Below are positions 8,608 through 21,561 of a stretch of 64,000 nucleotides of DNA, one piece after another; position 1 is the stretch's first letter; each line of letters starts with the position of its first letter. Under the pieces are notes generated by a model. That model ran no database searches and was not told the DNA's origin. It was given only the letters and a program-made list of their open reading frames with translations. A program made the translations under genes and the position numbers. Origin of the DNA: Deltaproteobacteria bacterium (lineage in GTDB: Bacteria > Desulfobacterota > Desulfovibrionia > Desulfovibrionales > Desulfovibrionaceae); contig SAAX01000001.1 in NCBI GenBank assembly GCA_009929215.1, positions 58,418-122,417 on the forward strand. Reading direction: 5' to 3'.

Positions 8608-9606
8608 ATGGCCCAGACCAATATTTTGCTGGAAGCCGGCACCAACGAACTGGAAGTGGTTGAATTCTATCTTGAAGAATTCACCCCTCCGTCTGAAGAC
8701 GCGCCGCAGCTGGACGAAAACGGCGAGCCCATCCCGGCCAAGCCCTATCGCGGATACTACGGCGTCAACGTCGCCAAGGTGCTTGAAATAATTCGCATGC
8801 CCAAGGTTACGGCCTTGCCCGAAGTGCAGCACCCCAGTGTGCTTGGCGCGTTCAACCTGCGTTCGCGTATTATTCCGCTGGTAGATCTGGCCATGTGGCT
8901 GGGCAAAACCCACCCGGTGAACGAAGATCAGCCCAAAACCATTGTGACAGAGTTCAACAACGTCACTACTGCCTTTATGGTTTCGGGGGTCAACCGCATC
9001 CACCGCATCAGCTGGGAACAGGTGGAGCCGCCGAACAAATACGTGGCCGCTGTTTCCAACAATACGGTCATCGGTGTGGTCAAGCTTGAAGACCGCATCA
9101 TCTTTTTGCTCGACCTTGAAAAGGTTGTTGCCAACCTCAACCCCAAACTGGGGCTCAGGCTCGACGACCTTGGCGAAGACTGGACCAACGAGGGCTACCG
9201 CGCCCTTGTGGCAGACGACTCGGCCCTCATTCGCGAAATGCAGCGCGACCTGCTTGAAAAGGCGGGCTTTACCGTCGAGGTTGTTTCCAATGGCCGTGCG
9301 GCCTGGGAGCGGCTGCTGGACTTCAAAAAGAGCGCCGAAGAAGCCAACCGCCCCATCACCGACTATGTGCATGTGGTTGTTTCAGACATCGAAATGCCGG
9401 TCATGGACGGGCTCAATCTTACCTTGCGCATCAAGGAAGATTCCATGCTAAAAAAATTGCCGGTGCTGCTCTTTTCTTCGCTCATTACAGAAAAGCTGCG
9501 CCACAAGGGCGTCAGCGTGGGCGCAGACGACCAGATTTCAAAGCCAGAGGTTACCCAGCTGGCCCACAGGGCCATGGCCCTCATCAAGGCGAGGGAACAG
9601 GCCTAG
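8608..9606 (+). CDS. cheV: CheV-type chemotaxis coupling protein (CheW plus receiver)
   Basis: The 332-residue cytoplasmic protein joins an N-terminal CheW domain (about 10-180; note FNLRSRIIPLVDLAMWLG) to a C-terminal receiver domain (about 200-328). The receiver shows the acidic pair in VADDSALIRE, the phospho-acceptor Asp260 in SDIEMPVMDG and a conserved Lys near DQISKPE. CheV couples chemoreceptors to CheA and helps adaptation through phosphorylation. The ATG at 8608 is preceded by TGGAGG; an earlier in-frame ATG at 8575 has no site. A terminator follows at 9638. Three chemoreceptors elsewhere in the window are potential partners. Confidence 0.93.
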   Translation: MAQTNILLEAGTNELEVVEFYLEEFTPPSEDAPQLDENGEPIPAKPYRGYYGVNVAKVLEIIRMPKVTALPEVQHPSVLGAFNLRSRIIPLVDLAMWLGKTHPVNEDQPKTIVTEFNNVTTAFMVSGVNRIHRISWEQVEPPNKYVAAVSNNTVIGVVKLEDRIIFLLDLEKVVANLNPKLGLRLDDLGEDWTNEGYRALVADDSALIREMQRDLLEKAGFTVEVVSNGRAAWERLLDFKKSAEEANRPITDYVHVVVSDIEMPVMDGLNLTLRIKEDSMLKKLPVLLFSSLITEKLRHKGVSVGADDQISKPEVTQLAHRAMALIKAREQA

Positions 9607-9637
9607 GCCCCAAATCCCCCTGTTAACCGCGCATTTC

Positions 9638-9676
9638 AGGGAAGCTCCCATACGGGGGCTTCCCTTTTCTTTTTGG
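9638..9676 (+). terminator. Rho-independent terminator after cheV
   Basis: GGGAAGCTCCC pairs with GGGGGCTTCCC (one wobble) across a tiny loop and is followed by TTTTCTTTTT. Confidence 0.9.
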
Positions 9677-9743
9677 ATCTGGCGCAGTTTGCAAAGGCCC
9701 CTGCCAGAGTGTAAACTGGTCGCAAGACCACCAAGGAGCTCTT

Positions 9744-11717
9744 ATGGCAGTAGTGCTAGGTACAGCAGGACACATTGATCACGGAAAAACATCGCTTGTA
9801 CGGGCGCTTACAGGCATTGACTGCGACCGGCTGCAAGAAGAAAAACGCCGGGGCATCACCATTGAGCTTGGCTTTGCCTGGGTGGATATTCCCGGCGGAG
9901 AGCGACTTGGCATTGTGGACGTGCCGGGGCACGAACGCTTTGTCAAAAACATGGTGGCCGGGGCGGCGGGCGTTGACATGGTTATGCTTGTCATTGCCGC
10001 CGACGAAGGCATTATGCCCCAAACCCGCGAACACCTTGAAATTTGCTCGCTGCTGGGCATACGCACCGGCCTTGTGGCCCTCACCAAGACCGACATGGTG
10101 GACGCCGACTGGCTTGAAATGGTGCAGGAAGAAGTGCGCGCCTTTCTGGAAGGCACGTTTCTTGACGGCGCGCCCATCTTTCCCGTGTCTGCCACCACTG
10201 GCGCGGGCATAGACGAGCTGCGCACCCACCTTGCGCAAACGGCGGCCAGCCTGCCTGCCCAGCGGCGCAGCGATATCTTTCGGCTGCCCGTTGACCGCGT
10301 GTTCAGCATGAAGGGCCACGGCACTGTGGTGACCGGCACGGTCATTTCTGGCCAGTGCAATCTTGGCGACGAGCTGCGCTTCATGCCCGCCGACCTGCCC
10401 ACCCGCGCACGCGGCCTGCAACGCCACGGCGCAGCCGCCGATTCTGTACAACCGGGGCAGCGCTGTGCTGTCAACGTACAGGGCCTTGATGTGGATGAAA
10501 TCGAGCGCGGCTATGTTCTGGCACGCCCGGGCGAACTGTTTCCCTCCAACCGCTGGCTGGTGCGGCTCACCTGCCTTTCTTCCTCTCCCCGGGCCATGCG
10601 CCAGCGGGTTGAGATACATTTTCACCACGGCACACGCGAGTGCGCCGCCCGCGTGGTCTTTCGCGACAGGGACAAGCTTGCCCCCGGCGAAACCGCACTG
10701 GCAGAGCTGCGCTTCAAGGAGCCCATGGTGGGCGTGTTTGGCGACCACTGCGTACTGCGGGCCTATTCGCCCCTACGCACGGTCGCGGGCGGGCTGCTGG
10801 TCAGCCCCCTGCCGCCTGAGCTGCGCGCCAAAGACCCGGAACTGACCGATAAGCTGAGCCTCTTGCAGTCGCTGCCAGAACTACGCGACGCGGCAGAGGC
10901 TCTGGGCGGCGGCAAGGCCGAGGCCAAGGCCCGGGAAGAAGCCCGCGCCCAACTGGTGCGCGGCGCGCTGACCCTGCGCGGCGCAGAAGGTGCCGACGAG
11001 GCACGGCTGCGCGCCCTGACGGGCATGGCCCGTGCAGCGGTGGAGGCCGCCCTTCAGATGCTCTCTACCCGTGGCGAGGCTCTGTGCTGGGACAAGGAAG
11101 GGCGGTCCTGGATTGCCAAGCTGCCCTTTGAAAAACTGCTGGCCGCGTGCCTCGAGCGCGGGGCCGAACTGCATCGACGTGAGCCGCTCAAACCCGGCTT
11201 TACCCGTGGCGCGCTGTGCACGGGCTGGAGCCGCAACCTGCCGCCCAAACTGGTGCAAAAAGTGCTTGATCAGGGCATGAAGCAGGGGCAGCTGGTTACA
11301 GAAGGCGAAGGCCTGCGCCTGCAATCACACACCGTAAGCCTTGCCGCCGATCAGGCAGGGCTGCGTCAAAAACTGCTGGACGCGCACGCCACTGGCGGCC
11401 TTACCCCGCCCAATGCCAAGGACGTGCTGGAGGAACTTGGCGTTACGCTCAAGGAGGCCGCCCCGGTGCTGCGCCTGCTGTGCGAAAGCGGCGATCTGGT
11501 CAAGATCAAGGACGGCCTGTACTACCACGGCCCGGCGCTGACCGACATCCTCGAGCGTGTGCGCGGCTGGTTTGCCACCCACGACAACCTCGATGTGGGC
11601 GGGCTCAAGGAACTGCTGGGGCTTTCGCGCAAATACCTCATTGCCCTGCTTGAATACATGGACAACGAGCGTATAACCGTGCGTGTGGGCGACCAGCGCC
11701 GTTTTCGTGGCCGCTGA
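9744..11717 (+). CDS. selB: Selenocysteine-specific translation elongation factor SelB
   Basis: SelB is a GTPase that carries Sec-tRNA to UGA codons marked by a SECIS hairpin. The 657-residue protein has the SelB-type G domain ([10 protein letters not shown] at 8-17, [27 protein letters not shown]), EF-Tu-like beta-barrel domains (about 175-350) and C-terminal winged-helix repeats (about 400-657) that bind the SECIS RNA. The start has AAGGAG at a good distance. No selA, selD or tRNA-Sec gene is visible in the window, so the rest of the machinery must be elsewhere. The gene implies that in-frame UGA should be considered when annotating this genome. Confidence 0.97.
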   Translation: MAVVLGTAGHIDHGKTSLVRALTGIDCDRLQEEKRRGITIELGFAWVDIPGGERLGIVDVPGHERFVKNMVAGAAGVDMVMLVIAADEGIMPQTREHLEICSLLGIRTGLVALTKTDMVDADWLEMVQEEVRAFLEGTFLDGAPIFPVSATTGAGIDELRTHLAQTAASLPAQRRSDIFRLPVDRVFSMKGHGTVVTGTVISGQCNLGDELRFMPADLPTRARGLQRHGAAADSVQPGQRCAVNVQGLDVDEIERGYVLARPGELFPSNRWLVRLTCLSSSPRAMRQRVEIHFHHGTRECAARVVFRDRDKLAPGETALAELRFKEPMVGVFGDHCVLRAYSPLRTVAGGLLVSPLPPELRAKDPELTDKLSLLQSLPELRDAAEALGGGKAEAKAREEARAQLVRGALTLRGAEGADEARLRALTGMARAAVEAALQMLSTRGEALCWDKEGRSWIAKLPFEKLLAACLERGAELHRREPLKPGFTRGALCTGWSRNLPPKLVQKVLDQGMKQGQLVTEGEGLRLQSHTVSLAADQAGLRQKLLDAHATGGLTPPNAKDVLEELGVTLKEAAPVLRLLCESGDLVKIKDGLYYHGPALTDILERVRGWFATHDNLDVGGLKELLGLSRKYLIALLEYMDNERITVRVGDQRRFRGR

Positions 11718-11754
11718 CTTTCCTTTGGCATAATAGCCCTTGCCTTCTTGATGA

Positions 11755-11780
11755 TAATGCTCAATATAGAGTAATGCTCA
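11755..11780. repeat. Two direct copies of TAATGCTCA upstream of the CoA-disulfide-reductase-like gene
   Basis: TAATGCTCA occurs at 11755-11763 and 11772-11780, a 17-bp period, just 34-59 bp upstream of the ATG, and a related TTTGCTCAT follows. The arrangement looks like tandem operator half-sites, though no regulator is recognised. Confidence 0.5.
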
Positions 11781-11813
11781 TTTGCTCATAACTCTTCACT
11801 AAGGAGCCCGGAT

Positions 11814-13523
11814 ATGGCTGAGAAAATTCTGGTAGTTGGTGGTGTTGCCCTTGGGCCCAAGGCGGCGTGCCGCTGCAAGCGCCTTATGCCCGATGCGGAA
11901 GTGGTGCTTGTGGACGAAAACGTCTTCATTTCCTACGGCGGTTGCGGCATCCCCTACTATGTGTCCGGTGAAATTCAGAACCTCGATGATCTGCGCTCCA
12001 CACCATACAACACCGTGCGAGACCCAGATTTTTTCCGCGACATGAAGGGCATTACCGTTCGCACCCAGACACGCGCCCTGGCCATTGACAGGGCTGCCAA
12101 GACCCTGCTGGTCAAGGATGTTGTGACTGGCAAGGAAGAAAAACTGCCCTACGACAAACTTGTGCTGGCCACCGGCGCAAGCCCCCGCGTGCCTCCCATT
12201 GAAGGCAAGGATCTGAAAAACGTGCTTTCCCTCACCCGCCTTGAAGCGGCGGGGGCCATCCGATCTGCCTGCCAGGAAGGCAAGGTGAACGAGGCGGTCA
12301 TAGTGGGTGGCGGCTTTATCGGTCTTGAGGCTGCCGTAGCCCTGGCTGAAATGTGGGGCGTGAAGGTCAGCGTTGTGGAAATGATGGACCAGATTCTGCC
12401 CGGCGTGCTTTCTCAGCCCCTTTCGCGCATGGCGGCCAACGACTGCCAGACCCACAAGGTAGACGTTTTCACCTCTGAAAAAGTGCTGCGCCTTGAGGGC
12501 GAAAACGGCACAGTTACCAAGGTGGTGACTGACAAGCGCGAAATTCCCGCCCAGATGGTGATTTTTGCCGCCGGCTTTCTCCCCAACGGCCAGCTCGCCA
12601 AGGATGCCGGGCTGGAAGTGGCCCCCTTTGGCGCGGTGGTTGTGGACGAACACATGCGCACAACCGATCCCTCCATCTATGCGGGCGGCGACTGCGTTGC
12701 CATCAAGAACATCATCACCGGCAAGATGGGTTACCTGCCCCTGGGCAGCATGGCCAACCGTCAGGGGCGTATCATCGGCACCAATCTGGCGGGCGGCAAT
12801 GCCAGCTTCCCCGGTTTTGTGGGTTCGTGGGCTGTCAAACTCTTTGGCCTCTCATTCTGCGGCGTGGGCCTTACGGTTGAGCGTGCCCGCAAGGAAGGTT
12901 TTGACGCCATGAGCGTCAGCGTGGAGCAGCTCGACCACGCCCACTTCTACCCTGAAAAAGCCATGATGAGCCTTGAACTGGTTGTGGATAAGGCCACCAG
13001 CCGCGTTCTGGGCCTGCAAGGCGCATGCGCCGACCCCGATTCGCTCAAGGCCCGCATTGATGCGGTGGCAGCTGCCCTGCAATACTCCAAGCCTACGGTC
13101 GAAGATATCTCGAACCTCGAAATCGCCTACGCCCCGCCCTTTGCCTCGGCCATGGACGTGGTCAACGTGGTTGCCAACGTGGCCGACAACGCCCTGGCTG
13201 GCCGCTTTACGCCTGTTACCGCCGACCAGTTCATGGATCTGTGGCACAAGCGCAGCGAAAATCATGTATTCTTTATTGATTCGCGCCCTGCCGCTGCTGG
13301 CAAGGCCATGCAGGAAAAGCACCCCGACTGGCACGCCATTCCGCTGGAAGAAATCGCCGCCAGAATCAACGAGGTTCCCAAAGACCGCCCCGTGGCCATT
13401 ATCTGCAACACGGGCCTGCGGGCCTATGACGGCCTGCTGGTGCTTGCCCGCAACGGCGTCACCGATGTGGTCAACTCCACCGGCGGCATGCAGGCCGTTA
13501 TCAAGATGGGGCTTTCCATCTAG
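11814..13523 (+). CDS. CoA-disulfide/persulfide reductase fused to a rhodanese domain
   Basis: The 569-residue flavoprotein has an N-terminal FAD-binding motif (ILVVGGVALGPKAA, 5-18), the single redox cysteine of the CoA-disulfide reductase group in SYGGCGIPYYVSG (Cys44), a central NAD(P)H-binding fold (VIVGGGFIGLEAA) and a dimerisation domain. The C-terminal rhodanese domain (about 465-565) keeps its active cysteine in CNTGLRAYD (Cys531). This matches the Npsr/CoADR-RHD type, which reduces CoA-persulfide, polysulfide or elemental sulfur with NAD(P)H. In a sulfide producer a role in sulfane-sulfur reduction or redox balance is likely; the in vivo substrate is inference. AAGGAG precedes the start. 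It stands alone between selB and por. Confidence 0.92.
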   Translation: MAEKILVVGGVALGPKAACRCKRLMPDAEVVLVDENVFISYGGCGIPYYVSGEIQNLDDLRSTPYNTVRDPDFFRDMKGITVRTQTRALAIDRAAKTLLVKDVVTGKEEKLPYDKLVLATGASPRVPPIEGKDLKNVLSLTRLEAAGAIRSACQEGKVNEAVIVGGGFIGLEAAVALAEMWGVKVSVVEMMDQILPGVLSQPLSRMAANDCQTHKVDVFTSEKVLRLEGENGTVTKVVTDKREIPAQMVIFAAGFLPNGQLAKDAGLEVAPFGAVVVDEHMRTTDPSIYAGGDCVAIKNIITGKMGYLPLGSMANRQGRIIGTNLAGGNASFPGFVGSWAVKLFGLSFCGVGLTVERARKEGFDAMSVSVEQLDHAHFYPEKAMMSLELVVDKATSRVLGLQGACADPDSLKARIDAVAAALQYSKPTVEDISNLEIAYAPPFASAMDVVNVVANVADNALAGRFTPVTADQFMDLWHKRSENHVFFIDSRPAAAGKAMQEKHPDWHAIPLEEIAARINEVPKDRPVAIICNTGLRAYDGLLVLARNGVTDVVNSTGGMQAVIKMGLSI

Positions 13524-17689
<4,166 letters not shown>

Positions 17690-17805
17690 TAGAGGCCTGA
17701 CGTTATGACGCACCGCGCCCGACAGCATACGCTTCCCCTCTGGGGGGCAGCCCCATGCTGCGGGCGCGGGCTGCGTCGCACGCTTGGGATCATAGGATAA
17801 AGGCC

Positions 17806-17839
17806 TGGGCGCGAGGAAAGCCCTCGCGCCCTTTTTTTC
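17806..17839 (+). terminator. Rho-independent terminator between por and pta
   Basis: GGGCGCGAGG and CCTCGCGCCC form a perfect stem over an AAAGC loop, followed by seven T. It separates por from pta, leaving pta either read-through dependent or with its own promoter. Confidence 0.9.
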
Positions 17840-17880
17840 GGGTTAATCCGCCAGCCTGCCGGCACAGCAGGGGAGGCACT

Positions 17881-19995
17881 ATGCACAACGGTCTATACAT
17901 CACCGCCACCGGGCCCATGACGGGCAAGAGCGCCATTGCCCTTGGGGCCATGCAGCTGCTCACCCGCAGCATGCGCAAGGTGGCTTTTTTCCGTCCCATC
18001 ATCAACGAACCTCTTTGGGACGACCGCGATCCCGATATCCATTTGATGCTTGAATACTTCAAGCTCAACATGGACTACGCTGACACCTTTGCCTACACCC
18101 AGCACGAGGCCCGTCAGATCATCAACCAGGGTTCGCGCAACCTGCTTATCGAAAACATCATCCAGAAGTACAAAAAACTGCTGGAAACCTATGATTTCGT
18201 TCTGTGCGTGGGCACCGATTTTCTTGCCAAAGACCCGGTTTTTGAATTCGAGCTCAATGCCGAAATTGCCGCCAACCTGGGCTGCCCGATTCTTTTGGTA
18301 ACCAGCGGCTACAATGTGAGCGCCGAAGATATTCGCGATTCGCTCCAGATCACCATGGACAGCCTTGAGCCCTACGCTCTGGACGTGGTTGCCACCATTG
18401 TGAACCGCCGCAACCTTACGCAGACAGAACTGGACGAACTGCGCGCCCACTTCAGCACGCAGGAAAACCGCGCCCTTATTTTCTCTGTGCCCAACGACCC
18501 CACCATTGGTCAGCCCACCATGGCTGACGTGAAAAAGGGCCTGGACGCAGAAGTACTGTTTGGCGAAAAACGCCTCGACGCGCTGGTGGGCGACTACCTG
18601 ATCGCAGCCATGCATGTGGACAACGTGCTGGGCTACATTGCCAAAGATCAGCTTATCGTCACCCCCGGCGACCGCGCCGACGTGCTGCTGGCCGCCATTG
18701 CCTCGCGCCTGTCTTCCTCCACCCCCGACATAGCGGGTGTGCTGCTTACCGGCGGTATCCGTCCCTCTGATCAGGTGTGCAAATTTATTGAGGGCTGGAC
18801 TGGCTCCCCCCTGCCCATCCTCATGACCCCGCACCACACCTACAAGGCCTTTATGGCCCTGCAAAGCATCATCGCCCCCATCGAACCGGGCGACCTGCGC
18901 AAGATCAACAGTGTGCTGGGTCTGTTTGAACAGTACGTCAACGGCAAAGAAATCGAGAACCGCATTGGCAGCGAGCGTAGCAGCCGCATCACGCCCATGA
19001 TGTTTGAATTCGAGCTTATCCAGCGCGCCAAGACCAACAAAATGCGCATAGTGCTGGCCGAAGGCACGGAAGAACGCATCCTGCGCGCCACCGACATTCT
19101 GCTGCGCCGTGATGTGGCCGAAATCATTCTGCTGGGCGATGTGGAAGAAATCCGCTCCAAGGCCAGCGCCTTTGGTCTGGACATTGAAAAGGCCCGCCTC
19201 ATCGACCCGGCCAAGTCCGACCTGTTCGACGACTACGCCAATACCTACTACGAACTGCGCAAAAAGAAGGGCATCACCCCAGAGCAGGCGCGCGACACCA
19301 TGACCGACTCCACCTACTTTGCCACCATGATGGTCAAGAAGGACGATGCCGACGGCATGGTTTCGGGTGCGGTCAACACCACGGCCCACACCATCCGCCC
19401 GGCCTTTGAGTTTGTTAAGACCAAGCCCGGTTTTACCGTGGTTTCTTCGGTCTTTCTCATGTGCCTCAAGGATCGCGTGCTGGCCTTTGGCGACTGCGCG
19501 GTCAACCCCAACCCCACGGCCCAGCAGCTGGCAGAAATCGCCATTGCCTCGGCCCATACGGCCAAGGTTTTTGGCATTGAGCCGCGCGTGGCCATGCTCT
19601 CGTACTCTACCGGCACTTCCGGCAAGGGTGCGGACGTGGACGTGGTTGTGGAAGCCACCAAGATCGCACAAGAAATGGCCCCCGACCTTGCGCTCGAAGG
19701 CCCCTTGCAGTACGACGCCGCCATCGACCCCTCGGTTGCCAAAACCAAGATGCCCGACAGCAAGGTTGCCGGTAAGGCCACTGTGTTCATTTTCCCCGAC
19801 CTCAACACGGGCAACAACACCTACAAGGCCGTGCAGCGAGCTGCTGGTGCAGTGGCCATCGGCCCGGTGCTTCAGGGCCTCAACAAGCCTGTTAACGATC
19901 TCTCGCGCGGCTGCACCGTGCCCGACATCGTCAACACCGTTGCCATCACCGCCGTGCAGGCCGCAGCCGAAAAGGCCGCAGCCAAGCAGCAGTAG
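17881..19995 (+). CDS. pta: Phosphate acetyltransferase, long form
   Basis: Pta converts acetyl-CoA and phosphate to acetyl-phosphate and CoA. The 704-residue protein is the long class: an N-terminal P-loop/BioD-like domain (GLYITATGPMTGKSA, 4-18), a DRTGG-type middle domain (about 215-330) and the catalytic PTA domain (about 375-700; VSSVFLMCLKDRVLAFGDCA and SYSTGTSGKGADV). The N-terminal domains usually tune activity and oligomerisation. The start at 17881 was chosen because GGGGAGG precedes it; the frame is open further upstream but crosses the terminator at 17806. It acts between PFOR and acetate kinase. Confidence 0.96.
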   Translation: MHNGLYITATGPMTGKSAIALGAMQLLTRSMRKVAFFRPIINEPLWDDRDPDIHLMLEYFKLNMDYADTFAYTQHEARQIINQGSRNLLIENIIQKYKKLLETYDFVLCVGTDFLAKDPVFEFELNAEIAANLGCPILLVTSGYNVSAEDIRDSLQITMDSLEPYALDVVATIVNRRNLTQTELDELRAHFSTQENRALIFSVPNDPTIGQPTMADVKKGLDAEVLFGEKRLDALVGDYLIAAMHVDNVLGYIAKDQLIVTPGDRADVLLAAIASRLSSSTPDIAGVLLTGGIRPSDQVCKFIEGWTGSPLPILMTPHHTYKAFMALQSIIAPIEPGDLRKINSVLGLFEQYVNGKEIENRIGSERSSRITPMMFEFELIQRAKTNKMRIVLAEGTEERILRATDILLRRDVAEIILLGDVEEIRSKASAFGLDIEKARLIDPAKSDLFDDYANTYYELRKKKGITPEQARDTMTDSTYFATMMVKKDDADGMVSGAVNTTAHTIRPAFEFVKTKPGFTVVSSVFLMCLKDRVLAFGDCAVNPNPTAQQLAEIAIASAHTAKVFGIEPRVAMLSYSTGTSGKGADVDVVVEATKIAQEMAPDLALEGPLQYDAAIDPSVAKTKMPDSKVAGKATVFIFPDLNTGNNTYKAVQRAAGAVAIGPVLQGLNKPVNDLSRGCTVPDIVNTVAITAVQAAAEKAAAKQQ

Positions 19996-20037
19996 GTCAA
20001 CACTAGCAGCCAGACAGGCCAACAGATACGAACCTAC

Positions 20038-20064
20038 GGCGGCTTGCCCCTGCGGCAGGCCGCC
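20038..20064. other. Hairpin between pta and ackA
   Basis: GGCGGCTTGCC pairs with GGCAGGCCGCC (one wobble) over a 5-nt loop, with no following T-run. It may stabilise or process the pta-ackA message rather than end it. Confidence 0.5.
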
Positions 20065-20188
20065 ATACAAAGCCACTTTTACGGCAGCCTCGTATGGCCT
20101 GTCCCAAATTTCAACGCTGACGCAAGGCATGCGCCACATACTGCCAGCCCGCGCTCAGACATAAACAAGCTCAAGGAAAGGATTAGTC

Positions 20189-21400
20189 ATGAAAATTCTG
20201 GTGATCAACGCGGGTTCCTCGTCCTGCAAGTATCAGCTGCTGGAAATGGACACGCGCGCTGTGCTCGCTACTGGCCTTGCCGAACGCATCGGGCAGGAAG
20301 GCGGACGCCTTACCCACAAAATCGCCCCTGATACGGATAATGAAGAAAAGCTGGTTCGCGAGGCTTTCTTCCCCACCCATGTGGAAGCCATGGAACTGGT
20401 CATCTCCCTTTTGACCGATGCCGATAAGGGCGTGATCAAGGAAAAGAGCGAAATCTACGCCATTGGCCACCGCGTGCTGCACGGCGGCGAAGCCGTGAGC
20501 GACCCGGTGCTGGTGAACGAACGCGTGAAGCAGATTGTGGAAGAATGCGCCGTGCTTGGCCCCTTGCACAACCCTGCCAACCTTATGGGCATTGAAGTGG
20601 CTGAAAAGCTCTTCCCCGGCGTTCCCAACGTGGCCGTGTTCGACACAGAATTCGGCATGGGCATGCCCAAGGAAGCCTTCATGTACGCCCTGCCCTACGA
20701 AATGTACGAAGAGCTGCGCATCCGCCGTTACGGCTTCCACGGCACATCGCACAAGTACATTGCCAACGCCACTGCAGAGTTCCTTGGCAAGCCCCTTTCC
20801 GAGCTGCGCTCCATTACCATGCACCTTGGCAACGGTTCTTCCATGAGCTGCGTCAAAAACGGCAAGTGCTTTGACACCAGCATGGGCCTTACCCCGCTGG
20901 AAGGCCTTGTGATGGGCACCCGCTGCGGCACCATAGACCCGGCCATCGTGCCCTTTATCATGGAAAAGAAGGGTCTTAGCCCCGCCGAAGCCGACACCCT
21001 GATGAACAAAAAATCGGGTCTGCTTGGTCTGTGCGGCTACACCGACATGCGCGATGTGCATGCCCAGGTAGAAAAAGGCAACGACCGTGCCGAACTGGCC
21101 CTCAAGCTGCTTGTGCGCAGCATCAAAAAGACCCTTGGCTCCTACTTCTTCCTGCTTGAAGGCAACGTAGACGCCCTGGTCTTCACCGCCGGTATCGGCG
21201 AAAACGACGACATCGTGCGCGCCATGGTGTGCGAAGGCCTCGAAGCCTTTGGCATAAAGCTCAACAAGGAAGAAAACGGAACCCGCAAGCCCGGTGCGCG
21301 TATCATCACCACGCCCGACAGCAAAATTCCCGTTATCATCATCCCCACCAACGAAGAGCTGCAAATCGCTCTCGCCACGGTGGAAGTGCTGAAAAAGTAA
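20189..21400 (+). CDS. ackA: Acetate kinase
   Basis: AckA makes ATP and acetate from acetyl-phosphate, the substrate-level phosphorylation step of incomplete lactate and pyruvate oxidation. The 403-residue protein has the signature NAGSSSCKYQL (7-17), the ASKHA motifs GFHGTSHKYI and HLGNGSSMSC, and FTAGIGENDD near the C-terminus; the length is typical. AAGGAAAGGA precedes the start, and the gap to pta is 193 bp with a hairpin but no terminator. Confidence 0.98.
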   Translation: MKILVINAGSSSCKYQLLEMDTRAVLATGLAERIGQEGGRLTHKIAPDTDNEEKLVREAFFPTHVEAMELVISLLTDADKGVIKEKSEIYAIGHRVLHGGEAVSDPVLVNERVKQIVEECAVLGPLHNPANLMGIEVAEKLFPGVPNVAVFDTEFGMGMPKEAFMYALPYEMYEELRIRRYGFHGTSHKYIANATAEFLGKPLSELRSITMHLGNGSSMSCVKNGKCFDTSMGLTPLEGLVMGTRCGTIDPAIVPFIMEKKGLSPAEADTLMNKKSGLLGLCGYTDMRDVHAQVEKGNDRAELALKLLVRSIKKTLGSYFFLLEGNVDALVFTAGIGENDDIVRAMVCEGLEAFGIKLNKEENGTRKPGARIITTPDSKIPVIIIPTNEELQIALATVEVLKK

Positions 21401-21420
21401 GCCCCCTCCACAGGCTGAAA

Positions 21421-21462
21421 TAAAAAAACCGCTGTCCTCACGGGCAGCGGTTTTTTATTTAT
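21421..21462. terminator. Bidirectional terminator between ackA and the HAD phosphatase
   Basis: AAAAAACCGCTG and CAGCGGTTTTTT flank a 10-nt loop. The arms give T-runs on both strands, serving ackA (plus) and the convergent phosphatase gene (minus). Confidence 0.88.
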
Positions 21463-21561
21463 GGCTGGGGTCGTGCCCTGTTTGCGATGAAAATTAGGAG
21501 CAACATGCCCTGCTCTTACAGCGTGTATGAGCCACAAAGGCTGAACAAACGTGTACACAAA

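Noticed and set aside
17893..20139. Antisense open frame of 748 codons opposite pta
   Set aside because: Same effect of codon bias; the plus strand has complete Pta motifs and a ribosome site.
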